This document shows positions 55,134-64,000 of a stretch of 64,000 bases of DNA, one piece after another. The translations under genes and the position numbers were made by a program. The notes beneath the pieces are model-generated. The model was given only the letters and a program-made list of their open reading frames with translations. It made no database searches and had not been told where the DNA came from. The stretch is from Pseudothauera rhizosphaerae (GTDB lineage Bacteria; Pseudomonadota; Gammaproteobacteria; Burkholderiales; Rhodocyclaceae): the NCBI RefSeq assembly GCF_004801305.1, contig NZ_SSOD01000005.1, forward strand, positions 62,001 to 126,000, written 5' to 3'. Each line of letters starts with the position of its first letter. Within the stretch, counting starts at the first letter, position 1.

Positions 55134-56072
55134 ATGACGCTAACCGATCTCCGCTATCTCGTCGCGCTGGCCCGCGAACGCCATTTCGGCCGGGCGGCGG
55201 AAAAGTGCCACGTGAGCCAGCCGACCCTGTCGGTGGCGATCAAGAAGGTCGAGGAAGAGCTCGGCGTGCAGCTCTTCGAGCGCAGCGCCACCGAAGTGAA
55301 GATCACCGAGACCGGGCGGCGCATCGTCGCCCAGGCCGAGAAGGTGCTGGTGGAGGCCACCCAGATCCACGAGATCGCCGCCGCCGGCAAGGATCCGCTG
55401 TCCGGCCCGCTGCGCGTCGGCGTGATCTACACCATCGGCCCCTACCTGCTGCCGCGCCTGATCCCGCGCGTGCACCAGATCGCGCCGCGCATGCCGCTGA
55501 TCATCCACGAGAACTACACCGCCCGCCTGGCCGACGCGCTCAAGCGCGGGGAACTGGACGTGATCATCATCTCGCTGCCCTTCGACGAGCCGGGCGTGGT
55601 GGCGCAGCCGGTATACGAGGAACCCTTCCGCGTGCTGCTGCCCAGCAGCCATCCGTGGACGGAGAAGTCGCACATCGACGCCGGGCAGCTCGCCGACGAC
55701 CAGTTGCTGCTGCTCGGTGCCGGCAACTGCTTCCGCGAGCAGGTGCTGGAGGTCTGTCCGCAGTGCCGCAACGTGGGCGGCCTGCAGCGCACGCTGGAGG
55801 GCAGCTCGCTGGAGACCATCCGCCACATGGTGGCCACCGGCCTGGGCGTGACCGTGCTGCCCAGCTCGGCGGCCGACGAGCTGGAGGGGCAGAATCCCCT
55901 CGTCGCGGTGCGTCCGTTCACCGCACCGGAGCCCGCGCGCCGGGTGGCGCTGGCCTGGCGCGTGACCTACCCGCGCAGCGGCGCGATCGACGTGCTGCGC
56001 ACCGCCATCTTCGAATGCGGCCTGCCTGGTGCGCGCCCGATCGGGCGCGCACCGCTGCCGGAACCCGCCTGA
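55134..56072 (+). CDS. oxyR: OxyR-type LysR-family peroxide sensor
   Basis: A 312-residue transcription factor. N-terminal LysR helix-turn-helix (LTDLRYLVALARERHFGRAAEKCHVSQPTLSVAIKKVEEELG). The effector domain contains GAGNCFREQVLEVCPQC, corresponding to the redox cysteine pair of OxyR (Cys199/Cys208 in E. coli). This identification fits the adjacent dps gene, a usual OxyR target. Start ATG 55134, with AGGA upstream. Confidence 0.92.
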   Translation: MTLTDLRYLVALARERHFGRAAEKCHVSQPTLSVAIKKVEEELGVQLFERSATEVKITETGRRIVAQAEKVLVEATQIHEIAAAGKDPLSGPLRVGVIYTIGPYLLPRLIPRVHQIAPRMPLIIHENYTARLADALKRGELDVIIISLPFDEPGVVAQPVYEEPFRVLLPSSHPWTEKSHIDAGQLADDQLLLLGAGNCFREQVLEVCPQCRNVGGLQRTLEGSSLETIRHMVATGLGVTVLPSSAADELEGQNPLVAVRPFTAPEPARRVALAWRVTYPRSGAIDVLRTAIFECGLPGARPIGRAPLPEPA

Positions 56073-56254
56073 ACGGGCGGGCAGCTAGAATAACCATCAT
56101 GCCGCGATGGGTTTTCACGATGATGCCCATGCCGAGATTCAATTGGCTGGCGGCGCATGGATTGAATACGATGCAGCCATAAAGCATGCAGGTGTCCGGC
56201 ACGGTGCCGGATGCCGTCGCGACAACGCCAACCGACCGTACAAGGAGAACGACC

Positions 56255-56725
56255 ATGGACATCGACATCGGTATCAACAAGAAGGACCGCGCCAAGATCG
56301 CCGACGGCCTGTCGCGCCTGCTGGCCGACAGCTACACGCTCTACCTCACCACCCACAACTTCCACTGGAACGTCACCGGGCCGATGTTCAACACCCTGCA
56401 CCTGATGTTCGAGGCGCAGTACAACGAACTGGCGCTGGCGGTCGATCTGGTGGCCGAGCGCATCCGCGCGCTGGGCTTCCCGGCGCCGGGCACCTACAAG
56501 GCCTTCCAGAAGCTCGCCAGCCTGCAGGAGCCGGAAGGCGTGCCGAGCGCGGAAGACATGATCCGCATCCTGGTGCAGGGCCAGGAAGCGGTGGTCAAGA
56601 CCGCGCGCAGCGTCGCCCCGCTGGCCGACAAGGTGAGCGACGAGCCGACCCTGGACCTGCTGACCCAGCGCATGCAGGTGCACGAGAAGAACGCCTGGAT
56701 GCTGCGCAGCCTGCTCGAAGCCTGA
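56255..56725 (+). CDS. dps: Dps-family ferritin-like DNA-protection protein
   Basis: A 156-residue Dps protein. The ferroxidase residues at the dimer interface are in [46 protein letters not shown] (His near 31 and 43; Asp/Glu near 58-62). Oxidises Fe(II) with H2O2 and protects DNA. ACAAGGAG precedes the ATG. It lies 182 bp after oxyR; the gap contains an ATTCAAT...ATTGAAT dyad (56132-56165) that could be regulatory. Confidence 0.93.
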   Translation: MDIDIGINKKDRAKIADGLSRLLADSYTLYLTTHNFHWNVTGPMFNTLHLMFEAQYNELALAVDLVAERIRALGFPAPGTYKAFQKLASLQEPEGVPSAEDMIRILVQGQEAVVKTARSVAPLADKVSDEPTLDLLTQRMQVHEKNAWMLRSLLEA

Positions 56726-56746
56726 GCACGGCCGGCAGAAAGGACG

Positions 56747-56770
56747 ACGGGCCCGCAAGGGCCCGTTTGT
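56747..56770. terminator. Terminator between dps and topB
   Basis: Stem ACGGGCCC/GGGCCCGT with loop GCAA, followed by TTGTCTT; the genes converge, so it may serve both. Confidence 0.8.
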
Positions 56771-56788
56771 CTTGGTGCCGCGAGAGCG

Positions 56789-59308
56789 TCACCCCCCCTT
56801 GGCCGCGCGTTTCTTCGCCGCCGGTTTGTCGGCCGCGCCGGCCTTGGGCGCCCGCGGGGCTTTCGCCTCGAACTCGAAGCCGACCTTGCCGTCCGCGCCG
56901 CGCACCAGGAAGGCCGAGAACTTGCGCCGTGTGCGCGCCGAGACGAAGCCCTTGAGCAGCTCGGTCTTGCCGTCGGCGAGCAGCTTCGCCATCTGCTCAC
57001 GCTCGATGGGCTGCTGCAGGATCACCTTGCCGGAACGGAAGTCGCAGGACTTCTGCGCCCCCACCGACTTCTCGCACACGTAGGCCATGCCGTGCTCGAA
57101 CACCCGGCCGCCGCACTTGGGGCAGGCGCCGAGGGGCTGCTGGGCGGAGAAATCCACCTCCTCCCCGCCGTCCTCGTCCCTGGGCTGGCCGAAGTCGAAG
57201 GTGGGCTGCTTGTCCCCGTTGAGCACGATCTCGGCGTTGAACAGCCGCCCCATCTTGTTGCGGAAGCCGGTCAGCGGGCCGACCCGGCCTTCGCGCAGCA
57301 GGGTTTCGATCTCCTCGTACTCGAACTGGCGCCCGGCGACGATCTTCCAGGTGCTCCAGTCGCAGGCCTGGCAGGCGAACTTCTTGTAGTTCTCCCTGAC
57401 CACCCCGCCGCATTTCGGGCACGGCGTCTTCAGGGTCACGAAGTCGCCCGGCACGGTGTCGGACTCGAAGCGCTTGGCGCGCTCCACCACCTCCCGCGCC
57501 ATCTCGGCGATCTCGCCCATGAAGGCCTCGCGCGACAGCTCGCCGCGTTCCATGCGCGCGAGCTTGTACTCCCAGCCGCCGGTCAGTTCCGGCGAGGTCA
57601 GGGCATTGACGCCCAGGCCCTTCAACAGCGTGATCAGCGAGAAGGCCTTGGCGCTGGGGATCAGCTCGCGCCCCTCCCGGTGCAGGTACTGCTCGGTGAT
57701 CAGCCCTTCGATGATCTGCGCGCGGGTGGCCGGCGTGCCCAGGCCGCGTTCGGCCATGGCGGCGCGCAGCTCCTCGTCGTCCACCATCTTGCCGGCGCCT
57801 TCCATGGCGGAGAGCAGCGTGGCTTCGTTGAAGCGCGCCGGCGGCTTGGTGACCAGGGACTTCAGGGCGATCTCCTCGGCGCACACCGTCTCGCCGGCCT
57901 GGATCGGCACCAATTGCGGGCTGCCGCCCTCGTCCTCGTCCACCGCCGCGGCCTTGCCGTAGATGGTCAGCCAGCCCGGACTCACCAGCACCTTGCCCTC
58001 GGTCTTGAAGGCCTCGTTCTCGATGCGCGTGATGCGGGTGGTGATGCGGTACTCGGCGGCCGGGTAGAACACCGCCAGGAAGCGGCGTGTGACCAGGTCG
58101 TAGATCTTCTGCTCCGCTTCCGACAGGTGCTTGGGCAGCGTGCCGGTGGGGATGATGGCGAAGTGGTCGGAAATCTTGGCGTTGTTGAAGATGCGCTTGT
58201 TGGGCCGCACCCAGCCCTGTTTGGCGATCTCGCCGGCGAAGGGGGTGTATTCCTCGGGCAGGGTGCGCAGCACGTCCTTGACCGTGGCCAGGTAGTCCTC
58301 GGGCAGCGCGCGGGCGTCGGTCCGCGGATAGGTCAGCACCTTGTGCTTCTCGTACAGGGCCTGGGCGATCTGTAGCGTGACCCGGGCGGAGAAGCCGAAG
58401 CGGCCGTTGGCCTCGCGCTGCAGGCTGGTGAGGTCGAAGAGCAGCGGCGAGAGCTGGGTGGAGGGCTTGGCCTCCTCGCTCACCGTGCCCTGTTTGCCCT
58501 CGCACTTGGTGCGGATGGCCTCGGCCTTGCTCTTGTCCCACAGGCGGAAGGCGGTGGCGTGCTCGTCGCCCTCGGGCTTCCTGAAGTTCTCGTCGAACCA
58601 GCGCCCCGGATAGTGGCCGGCGGCGCAGGCGAAGTCGGCCTCCAGCTCCCAGTAGTCGCGCGGCTTGAACTTGCGGATGCGCTCCTCGCGCTCCACCACG
58701 ATGGCCAGCGTGGGCGTCTGCACGCGGCCCACGGTGGTGAGGTGGAAGCCGCCGGTCTTGGAGTTGAAGGCGGTCATGGCGCGGGTGCCGTTGATGCCGA
58801 TCAGCCAGTCGCTCTCGGCGCGGCAGATGGCCGCCGAGCGCAGGCCCTCCACCTCCTGGGCGGCGCGCAGGTGGGCGAAGCCGTCGCGGATGGCCTGGGC
58901 CGTCATGGACTGCAGCCACAGGCGGCGCACCGGCTTGTCGGTCTTGGCGTGCTGCACGATGTAGTTGAAGATCAGCTCACCCTCGCGCCCCGCGTCGCAG
59001 GCGTTGACCAGGCCGTCCACGTCCTTGCGCTTGATCAGCCGGGTGAGCAGCTTGAGGCGGTCGTCGGTCTTTTCCACCGGCTTGAGGGCGAAGCGCGGCG
59101 GGATCACCGGCAGGTGGGCGAAGGTCCATTTGCCGCGCTTGACCTCGTATTCGTCCGGCACCACCAGTTCCAGCAGGTGGCCCACGGCCGAGGAGAGCAC
59201 GTATTGGTCGGACTCGTAATGGTCCTTTTCCTTGGTGAAACCGCCCAGCGCGCGGGCGATGTCCGCCGCGACCGAGGGTTTTTCCGCGATGATCAGTTGC
59301 TTGCTCAT
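56789..59308 (-). CDS. topB: DNA topoisomerase III
   Basis: Type IA topoisomerase that decatenates and resolves recombination intermediates. The 839-residue protein begins MSKQLIIAEKPSVAADIARALGGF (TOPRIM), with NACDAGREGELIF for the metal site and the active-site region HKVLTYPRTDARALPEDY, whose Tyr attacks DNA. Further on are ERGLGTPATRAQIIEGLI, two C-terminal zinc-ribbon pieces (CPKCGG...CQACDW, CPKCGGRVF...CEKSV) and a basic Lys/Ala tail. Start ATG at 59306-59308 by family N-terminus. Precedes smg and dprA in the usual betaproteobacterial order. Confidence 0.95.
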   Translation of the reverse strand: MSKQLIIAEKPSVAADIARALGGFTKEKDHYESDQYVLSSAVGHLLELVVPDEYEVKRGKWTFAHLPVIPPRFALKPVEKTDDRLKLLTRLIKRKDVDGLVNACDAGREGELIFNYIVQHAKTDKPVRRLWLQSMTAQAIRDGFAHLRAAQEVEGLRSAAICRAESDWLIGINGTRAMTAFNSKTGGFHLTTVGRVQTPTLAIVVEREERIRKFKPRDYWELEADFACAAGHYPGRWFDENFRKPEGDEHATAFRLWDKSKAEAIRTKCEGKQGTVSEEAKPSTQLSPLLFDLTSLQREANGRFGFSARVTLQIAQALYEKHKVLTYPRTDARALPEDYLATVKDVLRTLPEEYTPFAGEIAKQGWVRPNKRIFNNAKISDHFAIIPTGTLPKHLSEAEQKIYDLVTRRFLAVFYPAAEYRITTRITRIENEAFKTEGKVLVSPGWLTIYGKAAAVDEDEGGSPQLVPIQAGETVCAEEIALKSLVTKPPARFNEATLLSAMEGAGKMVDDEELRAAMAERGLGTPATRAQIIEGLITEQYLHREGRELIPSAKAFSLITLLKGLGVNALTSPELTGGWEYKLARMERGELSREAFMGEIAEMAREVVERAKRFESDTVPGDFVTLKTPCPKCGGVVRENYKKFACQACDWSTWKIVAGRQFEYEEIETLLREGRVGPLTGFRNKMGRLFNAEIVLNGDKQPTFDFGQPRDEDGGEEVDFSAQQPLGACPKCGGRVFEHGMAYVCEKSVGAQKSCDFRSGKVILQQPIEREQMAKLLADGKTELLKGFVSARTRRKFSAFLVRGADGKVGFEFEAKAPRAPKAGAADKPAAKKRAAKGG

Positions 59309-59422
59309 GCCGTGGGGGAGTGGGTCGGGCGTGCCGGAAGGCAATGCCGACGGGTGGATGTGGAGCGGCGGATGATAAGCAGCCGGCCGTGACGCGCGCA
59401 AGCGGCGTTACGGCGAAGGGGG

Positions 59423-59887
59423 TTATTGCAGGGCAAGAACGTCTTCGTCCTCGCCGTTGAGCAGTTCGTCCAGAATCAGGCTGTCCAGCGGCTGCTCCTG
59501 TTGCCACAGCACCATCAATACGATGACCTTGAGGCGGTGGAGGTTGACGTTGAAGCGCTCCAGCGCCAGCGCGCGTTCGATGATCAGCTCGCGGGTGGTG
59601 GCGTCGAGCACGCCGGCGTTTTCCAGGAAAGCGATGAAGCCGCGGCATTCGGCGTTCAGACGGGCCATCTCGACGTCGGCGTAGATGCGCACCGAATCGC
59701 TGCGCGGCGAGATCTCGGGCCACGCCGCGTGGGCCATCTCGCGCAGGCCGGAGAGCCATTCGAGCGCTTCGGAGATCTCGTCGTCCTCGAAGCCGGCGGC
59801 CGACAGCTTGCGGGCGAGCTGCTCGGCGGCCGGACAGGCCCCGGCATGGACGTAGCTCTCGAAGAGGTAGACCAGAATATCGAACAC
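59423..59887 (-). CDS. smg: Smg family protein (DUF494)
   Basis: A 154-residue acidic helical protein: MFDILVYLFESYVHAGACPAAEQLARKLSAAGFEDDEI, LNAECRGFIAFLENAGVLDATTRELIIERALAL, and an acidic tail. Conserved next to dprA and def in beta- and gammaproteobacteria; function unknown. Confidence 0.92.
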   Translation of the reverse strand: MFDILVYLFESYVHAGACPAAEQLARKLSAAGFEDDEISEALEWLSGLREMAHAAWPEISPRSDSVRIYADVEMARLNAECRGFIAFLENAGVLDATTRELIIERALALERFNVNLHRLKVIVLMVLWQQEQPLDSLILDELLNGEDEDVLALQ

Positions 59888-59973
59888 GATGACCTCCTGC
59901 TGGGCGGCGGCGGGCGAGGGATGCTGCGGTACGGCGGACGCGGACCCGGCGGGCGGTGCGCTGCCGGCGGGGT

Positions 59974-61071
59974 TCAGCGGCGCTGGAACCGGCCCCCCGG
60001 CAAGCGGGCGACACGGCCGTCCAGTTCCATGGGGAGCAGGATGGCGTACAGCGCATCCACCGTCAAGCCGGTGCGTTCGGCCAGCGTGTCCAGGTCCACC
60101 GGGTCGTGGCCCAGGTGCGCGAGCAGGCCTTCGGCCTCGTCCGGGAGGGCCGTCTGCGCGGCGGGCGGGTTCGGGGCGGGTGCCGCCGGGCCGCCCCAGC
60201 GCAGCTCTTCGAGGATGTCGGCGGCCGTCTCCACCAGCTTGGCGCCGTCGCGGATCAGGCGATGGCAGCCGCGTGCCAGCGGCGAATGGATGGAGCCGGG
60301 AATGGCGAACACCTCGCGCCCGCTCTCGGCGGCCAGGCGGGCGGTGATCAGCGATCCGCTGCCCAGCGCCGCCTCGACCACCAGCACGCCGCGCGCCAGG
60401 CCGGCGATGAGGCGGTTGCGGCGCGGGAAGTTGTGCGGCAGCGGCGGAGTGCCGAGGGGGAATTCGCTGAGGATCAGCCCCCGTTCGGCGATGCTGCGCG
60501 CCAGGGCCTGGTTGCGTGCCGGGTAGATGCGGTCGGCGCCGGTGCCGATCACGGCGATGGTCCCGCCCCCGTCGGCGTCCAGCGCGCCGCGGTGGGCGGC
60601 CGCATCGATGCCCAGGGCCAGCCCGCTGACGATGGCGAAGCCCTGTTCGGCGAGATTGCGGGCGAAGGCGCGTGCGTTGTCCTGGCCCTGCGGCGTGGCC
60701 GAACGCGCGCCGACGATGGCGAGCGCGGGCCGTTCCAGCAGGGTGAGGTCGCCCTTGGCGTAGAGCAGCACCGGCGGGTCCGGCGCGTCGTAGAGGGCTT
60801 GGGGGTAGCCGGCGTCGGCCAGGGTGAGGACGTGGTTGCCCGGTTCTTCCGCCCAGGCCAGCGCCGTGTCGATGGCAGCCTGGTCGGGCGGGGCGAGCAC
60901 GGCGTCGGCCGTCTCACGGCCGACCACCGCGACCAGGGCGCCGCGCCCGGCGGCGAACACCGATTCGGGCAGGCCGAAGGCGGCGAGCAGGCGGCGCTGG
61001 CGTTCCGGCCCGATGCCGGCCGCCAGCGTCAGCCGCAGCCAGGCGGCGAGATCCTGCGGCGGCCGCGGCAA
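59974..61071 (-). CDS. dprA: DNA-processing protein DprA (Smf)
   Basis: Loads RecA on incoming single-stranded DNA during transformation. The 365-residue protein has an N-terminal SAM-like helical domain (1-80) and a Rossmann core (YPQALYDAPDPPVLLYAKGD, ALAIVGARSATPQGQDNARAF, SGLALGIDAAAHRGAL, FPRRNRLIAGLARGVLVVEAALGSGSLITA). The C-terminal winged helix (LAHLGHDPVDLDTLAERTGLTVDALYAILLPMELDGRV) follows a Pro/Ala linker. The only good start is TTG at 61069-61071, directly after the stop of the LysM gene, so translation is probably coupled. Confidence 0.93.
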   Translation of the reverse strand: MPRPPQDLAAWLRLTLAAGIGPERQRRLLAAFGLPESVFAAGRGALVAVVGRETADAVLAPPDQAAIDTALAWAEEPGNHVLTLADAGYPQALYDAPDPPVLLYAKGDLTLLERPALAIVGARSATPQGQDNARAFARNLAEQGFAIVSGLALGIDAAAHRGALDADGGGTIAVIGTGADRIYPARNQALARSIAERGLILSEFPLGTPPLPHNFPRRNRLIAGLARGVLVVEAALGSGSLITARLAAESGREVFAIPGSIHSPLARGCHRLIRDGAKLVETAADILEELRWGGPAAPAPNPPAAQTALPDEAEGLLAHLGHDPVDLDTLAERTGLTVDALYAILLPMELDGRVARLPGGRFQRR

Positions 61072-61072
61072 C

Positions 61073-62086
61073 TCAGGGCTTGCGCACGCCGTCGCCCACG
61101 GTGACCTGGCCGTCGGTATGCATCACCAGCGCGTAGGCGACGCGGTCGAAGACGCGGAACACGAAGGCCAGGCCGTAGCGCTGCTGCGGCAGGGCGAAGG
61201 TCTCGCGCTCGTACTTCACGCTGCCGCGGTTGCGCCACAGCGCCAGCACGTGGCCGCTTTCCAGGCCTTCGCGCTCGCCCACGTTGAGGATCACCACGCT
61301 GTGGGTGCCGGCCACTTCGACGCCCCGGTGGATGGCGATGATGCGGCCGTCGATCTCCGAGTCCGGCGCGTGCGGCACGTAGGAGAACACGGCGGGCCGA
61401 TCACTGGGCAGCGCCAGGTCGCCCGCGCCGATTTCCTCCAGCGCGCTGGCCAGCCGCAACGTGGCCGGCGTGCCGTGTTCGGTGACACGGGCGGAGCCCA
61501 GGTGTACCGCCTCGTAGCCGAGCACTTCCTTGGTGAGCGGGTCGGTCAGCGGGCGGGACTTGCGATAGACCTGCCAGTTGTCCTTGCCGGGCTGCACGTT
61601 CTTGGCGAACACGGTGTCGTTGCCGCCGGCGAACACGCGCTCGCCGTCGACGGCGATGATGGTGGCCGATCCGGCAATGGCCTTGTCGTCGACCACCAGC
61701 GGGGCGACGAGGAAAGGTTCGATGACGTCCAGCGGGATGCTGGGGATGGGTTGCTCGGCGGATTCCGAATACACCTGCGGATAGAGCTTCTGGTCGCCGA
61801 GCCGCCGGCCGATGGAAAGCCAGGGGCCGTTGCGGTCGAGGAAGATGACCTGGCCCGGATAGATCAGGTGCGGGTTGCTGATCTGCTCCCGGTTCAGCCG
61901 CCACACTTCCGGCCAGCGCCACGGCTGCTTGAGGAAGCGCCCGGAGATGTCCCACAGGGTGTCGCCGCGCACGACGGTGTAGGTATCGGGGGCGTCGTCG
62001 GCGATTTCGACGGGCTGCTGCGCCGCCGCGGTACCGCTGAGCAGGGTCGCAACGCTGAGCAGGAGAGGGAATATAATGCGGATCAT
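61073..62086 (-). CDS. LysM-domain exported protein
   Basis: A 337-residue protein. Signal peptide (IIFPLLLSVATLLSGTAAAQQ), then one LysM motif (DTYTVVRGDTLWDISGRFLKQPWRWPEVWRLNREQISNPHLIYPGQVIFL, about 33-85) for peptidoglycan binding. A long conserved C-terminal domain (LDVIEPFLVAPLVVDDKAIAGSATI, TLRLASALEEIGAGDLALPSD) follows. Commonly found beside dprA and def in betaproteobacteria. Start ATG 62084-62086 with GGAAGCGAG upstream. Divergent from def. Confidence 0.9.
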   Translation of the reverse strand: MIRIIFPLLLSVATLLSGTAAAQQPVEIADDAPDTYTVVRGDTLWDISGRFLKQPWRWPEVWRLNREQISNPHLIYPGQVIFLDRNGPWLSIGRRLGDQKLYPQVYSESAEQPIPSIPLDVIEPFLVAPLVVDDKAIAGSATIIAVDGERVFAGGNDTVFAKNVQPGKDNWQVYRKSRPLTDPLTKEVLGYEAVHLGSARVTEHGTPATLRLASALEEIGAGDLALPSDRPAVFSYVPHAPDSEIDGRIIAIHRGVEVAGTHSVVILNVGEREGLESGHVLALWRNRGSVKYERETFALPQQRYGLAFVFRVFDRVAYALVMHTDGQVTVGDGVRKP

Positions 62087-62259
62087 CGCTCGCTTCCGGT
62101 TGGTGCGGGCCGGGGCAGACCGGTCCGGAACGCAATGAGCCGGACGGGAGTCGAAGCGGCAGATTCCGGCGCCGTTGCGACCCGCATGCCCGGCCCAGCA
62201 CGTGGGCATGTCAAAACGCTTGAAATTCTGCACGTAATGTCTTCACCCGGCAAGCATTT

Positions 62260-62763
62260 ATGGCTCTACTACCCATTCTCCGCTATCCCGATCCCCGCCT
62301 GCACACCCGCGCCGCCCCCGTTGCCGTGGTGGACGACCACATCCGCAAGCTGGTGCGCGACATGGCCGAAACCATGTACGAGGCACCCGGCATCGGACTC
62401 GCGGCGACCCAGGTGAATGTGCACAAGCGGGTGGTGGTGATCGACGTGACCGAAGACAAGTCCGCGCTGATGGCCTTCATCAACCCGGAGATCGTCGAAC
62501 GCGCGGGCGAGCAGGTGTGCGAGGAAGGCTGCCTGTCCGTGCCCGGCGTCTACGAGAAGGTGACGCGCGCCGAACGCGTCAAAGTGCGTGCCCTCGATGC
62601 CGACGGCAAACCCTTCGAGCTGGAGGCGGAAGGCCTGCTCGCGGTGTGTGTCCAGCACGAAATCGATCACCTGGACGGGAAGGTGTTCGTGGAATACCTG
62701 TCGCCGCTCAAGCTCAACCGCATCAAGGCCAAGCTGGTCAAGAAGGCGCGCATCACCGCCTGA
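62260..62763 (+). CDS. def: Peptide deformylase
   Basis: Removes the N-formyl group from nascent proteins. The 167-residue enzyme carries all three metal motifs: GIGLAATQV (46-54), EEGCLSVPG (metal Cys near 91) and QHEIDHLDG (His, Glu, His near 133-137). First gene of the def-fmt-htpX group. Confidence 0.97.
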   Translation: MALLPILRYPDPRLHTRAAPVAVVDDHIRKLVRDMAETMYEAPGIGLAATQVNVHKRVVVIDVTEDKSALMAFINPEIVERAGEQVCEEGCLSVPGVYEKVTRAERVKVRALDADGKPFELEAEGLLAVCVQHEIDHLDGKVFVEYLSPLKLNRIKAKLVKKARITA

Positions 62764-62809
62764 CTCGCCGGTGCCGCCCGGCGCCGACGTTTCCCCGACG
62801 AGACTCCCC

Positions 62810-63751
62810 ATGTCCGAACTCAAGCTTGCCTTCGCCGGCACGCCCGAATTCGCCGCCTGCGCGCTGCGGGCCATCCTCGACGCCGGCTTCCGCGTCGCGC
62901 TGGTGCTCACCCAGCCCGACCGCCCCGCCGGGCGCGGCATGAAGCTCACCCCCAGCCCGGTCAAGCAGGTGGCGCTGGAGCACGGCATTCCGGTGGACCA
63001 GCCCGAGCGCCTGCGCACCCCCGAGCAGCGCGCGGCCCTGGCGGCGGCGGCGCCGGACGTGCTGGTGGTGGCCGCCTACGGCCTGCTGCTGCCGCCCGAG
63101 GTGCTGGCCCTGCCGCGCCTGGGCTGCATCAACATCCACGCCTCGCTCCTGCCGCGCTGGCGGGGTGCGGCGCCCATCCACCGCGCCATCGAGGCCGGCG
63201 ATGCCGAGACCGGCATCACCATCATGCAGATGGACGAAGGCCTGGACACCGGTCCCATGCTGCTGGCGAAGCGCATCCCCATCCTGCCCGGGGACACCAC
63301 CGGCAGCCTGCACGACCGTCTCGCCGTCCTCGGCGCCGGGCTGGGGGTGGAGGCCCTGCGGCGCCTGCCGGACGGCCTGCCGGCCACGCCGCAGCCGGCG
63401 GAAGGGGTGACCTACGCCGCCAAGATCGCCAAGGCCGAGGCCGCGCTCGACTGGCGCCGCCCCGCCGTCGAACTGGCGCGGGCGGTGCGTGCCTTCGATC
63501 CGTTTCCGGGCGCCCACGGCACGCTGCGCGATACCGGCGTCAAGGTCTGGCGTGCGGAGGTCGTGGACGGCCCGGGCCTGCCGGGCGAGGTGCTGGCCGC
63601 CGGCGCGGACGGCATCGTGGTGGCCTGCGGCGCGGACGCGCTGCGCCTCGCCGAGCTGCAGCGCGCGGGCAGCAAGCGCATGGCGGCGCGGGAATTTCTC
63701 GCCGGTTTTCCGGTCTCTGTGGGCGACCGCTTCGCACTCGCAGCGGATTGA
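62810..63751 (+). CDS. fmt: Methionyl-tRNA formyltransferase
   Basis: Formylates initiator Met-tRNA. The 313-residue enzyme has [20 protein letters not shown] at the N-terminus, the catalytic loop [21 protein letters not shown] (Asn/His), and [11 protein letters not shown], then the C-terminal OB-fold-like domain ([28 protein letters not shown]). Start ATG 62810. It follows def by 46 bp. Confidence 0.97.
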   Translation: MSELKLAFAGTPEFAACALRAILDAGFRVALVLTQPDRPAGRGMKLTPSPVKQVALEHGIPVDQPERLRTPEQRAALAAAAPDVLVVAAYGLLLPPEVLALPRLGCINIHASLLPRWRGAAPIHRAIEAGDAETGITIMQMDEGLDTGPMLLAKRIPILPGDTTGSLHDRLAVLGAGLGVEALRRLPDGLPATPQPAEGVTYAAKIAKAEAALDWRRPAVELARAVRAFDPFPGAHGTLRDTGVKVWRAEVVDGPGLPGEVLAAGADGIVVACGADALRLAELQRAGSKRMAAREFLAGFPVSVGDRFALAAD

Positions 63752-63819
63752 AAACCCCCGTTCCGGCCCCAAATGAACGGGACGCTCACCGGAAACAAGG
63801 AAAGGAAGGACACACGCAC

Positions 63820-64000
63820 ATGTACGGCAACTGGATGAAGACCTCCATCCTCATGGCGGGGATCGTGGCCCTGTTCGGCGCGGTCGGCGCGATGATCGGC
63901 GGCCAGCAGGGCATGCTGATCGCGCTGCTGTTCGGCGGCGCCACCAACTTGTGGGCCTACTGGTTCTCCGACAAGATGGTGCTGAAGATGTACAACGCGC
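63820..64000 (+). CDS. htpX: Membrane protease HtpX, N-terminal part
   Basis: The first 60 codons are visible: [28 protein letters not shown], then [28 protein letters not shown]. These are the two N-terminal membrane helices and the start of the M48 catalytic domain of HtpX (zinc metalloprotease in membrane-protein quality control). The HExxH site lies outside the window. AAAGGAAGGA before the ATG. Confidence 0.92.
   Translation, partial: MYGNWMKTSILMAGIVALFGAVGAMIGGQQGMLIALLFGGATNLWAYWFSDKMVLKMYNA

Noticed and set aside
56132..56165. OxyR binding site between oxyR and dps
   Set aside because: ATTCAAT...ATTGAAT is a dyad, but the ATAG-N7-CTAT tetrad pattern of OxyR is not visible, so no OxyR site is claimed.

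Overview
The window is the origin-proximal part of a high-GC (roughly two thirds G+C by eye) betaproteobacterial chromosome. Gene content and order fit Rhodocyclales (Azoarcus/Thauera-like): rpmH-rnpA-yidC-mnmE on the minus strand diverging from dnaA-dnaN-gyrB on the plus strand, EarP with an Arg32-type EF-P, cytochrome c', a NifF-like flavodoxin, and smg-dprA-LysM-def-fmt-htpX. The genus is inferred from recalled family features, not from a search.

Layout. 1-7.0 kb (minus strand): rsmB (cut by the window edge), speD-speE, a TSUP permease flanked by two parS-like palindromes, mnmE, yidC, rnpA, rpmH. 7.0-12.6 kb: one perfect DnaA box, then dnaA, dnaN, gyrB and a strong terminator. 12.6-16.85 kb: an accessory island of lower GC directly behind gyrB. 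It carries a small ribbon-helix-helix gene and an overlapping three-gene cassette (HEPN-like protein, KGGVGR-variant ATPase, P-loop ATPase), bordered by gene debris. 16.8-24.1 kb: RluA-type pseudouridine synthase, flavodoxin with a candidate sigma-54 promoter, an MliC-like lipoprotein, a membrane protein of unknown function, a DUF3750 protein, an SLC13 permease and an AEC permease.

24.3-33.3 kb is an iron/heme acquisition locus: Fur box, FecI-type sigma factor, FecR, then a TonB receptor with an STN signalling domain, a secreted hemophilin/TbpB-barrel-like protein and a Slam outer-membrane translocator. A cluster of toxin-antitoxin genes, some broken, sits between fecR and the receptor. A further ParE/antitoxin pair follows the Slam gene, and an orphan BrnA lies near 36.5 kb.

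34-64 kb is mostly core: prfC, a retropepsin-like protease, rdgC, a DUF1857 protein, rsuA, a second TSUP permease, earP-efp, a small lipoprotein, a double-length uvrA carrying two dispersed repeats in frame, cytochrome b561, cytochrome c', a chemoreceptor with a periplasmic heme-c motif, a Do-like protease, a TonB receptor, oxyR-dps, topB, smg, dprA, a LysM protein, def, fmt and the start of htpX.

Most promising for new biology: (i) the HEPN/KGGVGR-ATPase/P-loop-ATPase cassette, apparently inserted into an older decayed defence locus; (ii) the FecIR-controlled receptor/hemophilin-like/Slam operon; (iii) repeat elements domesticated inside uvrA; (iv) a cluster of DnaA boxes with an AT-rich tract upstream of earP. 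No tRNA, rRNA or CRISPR array was seen.
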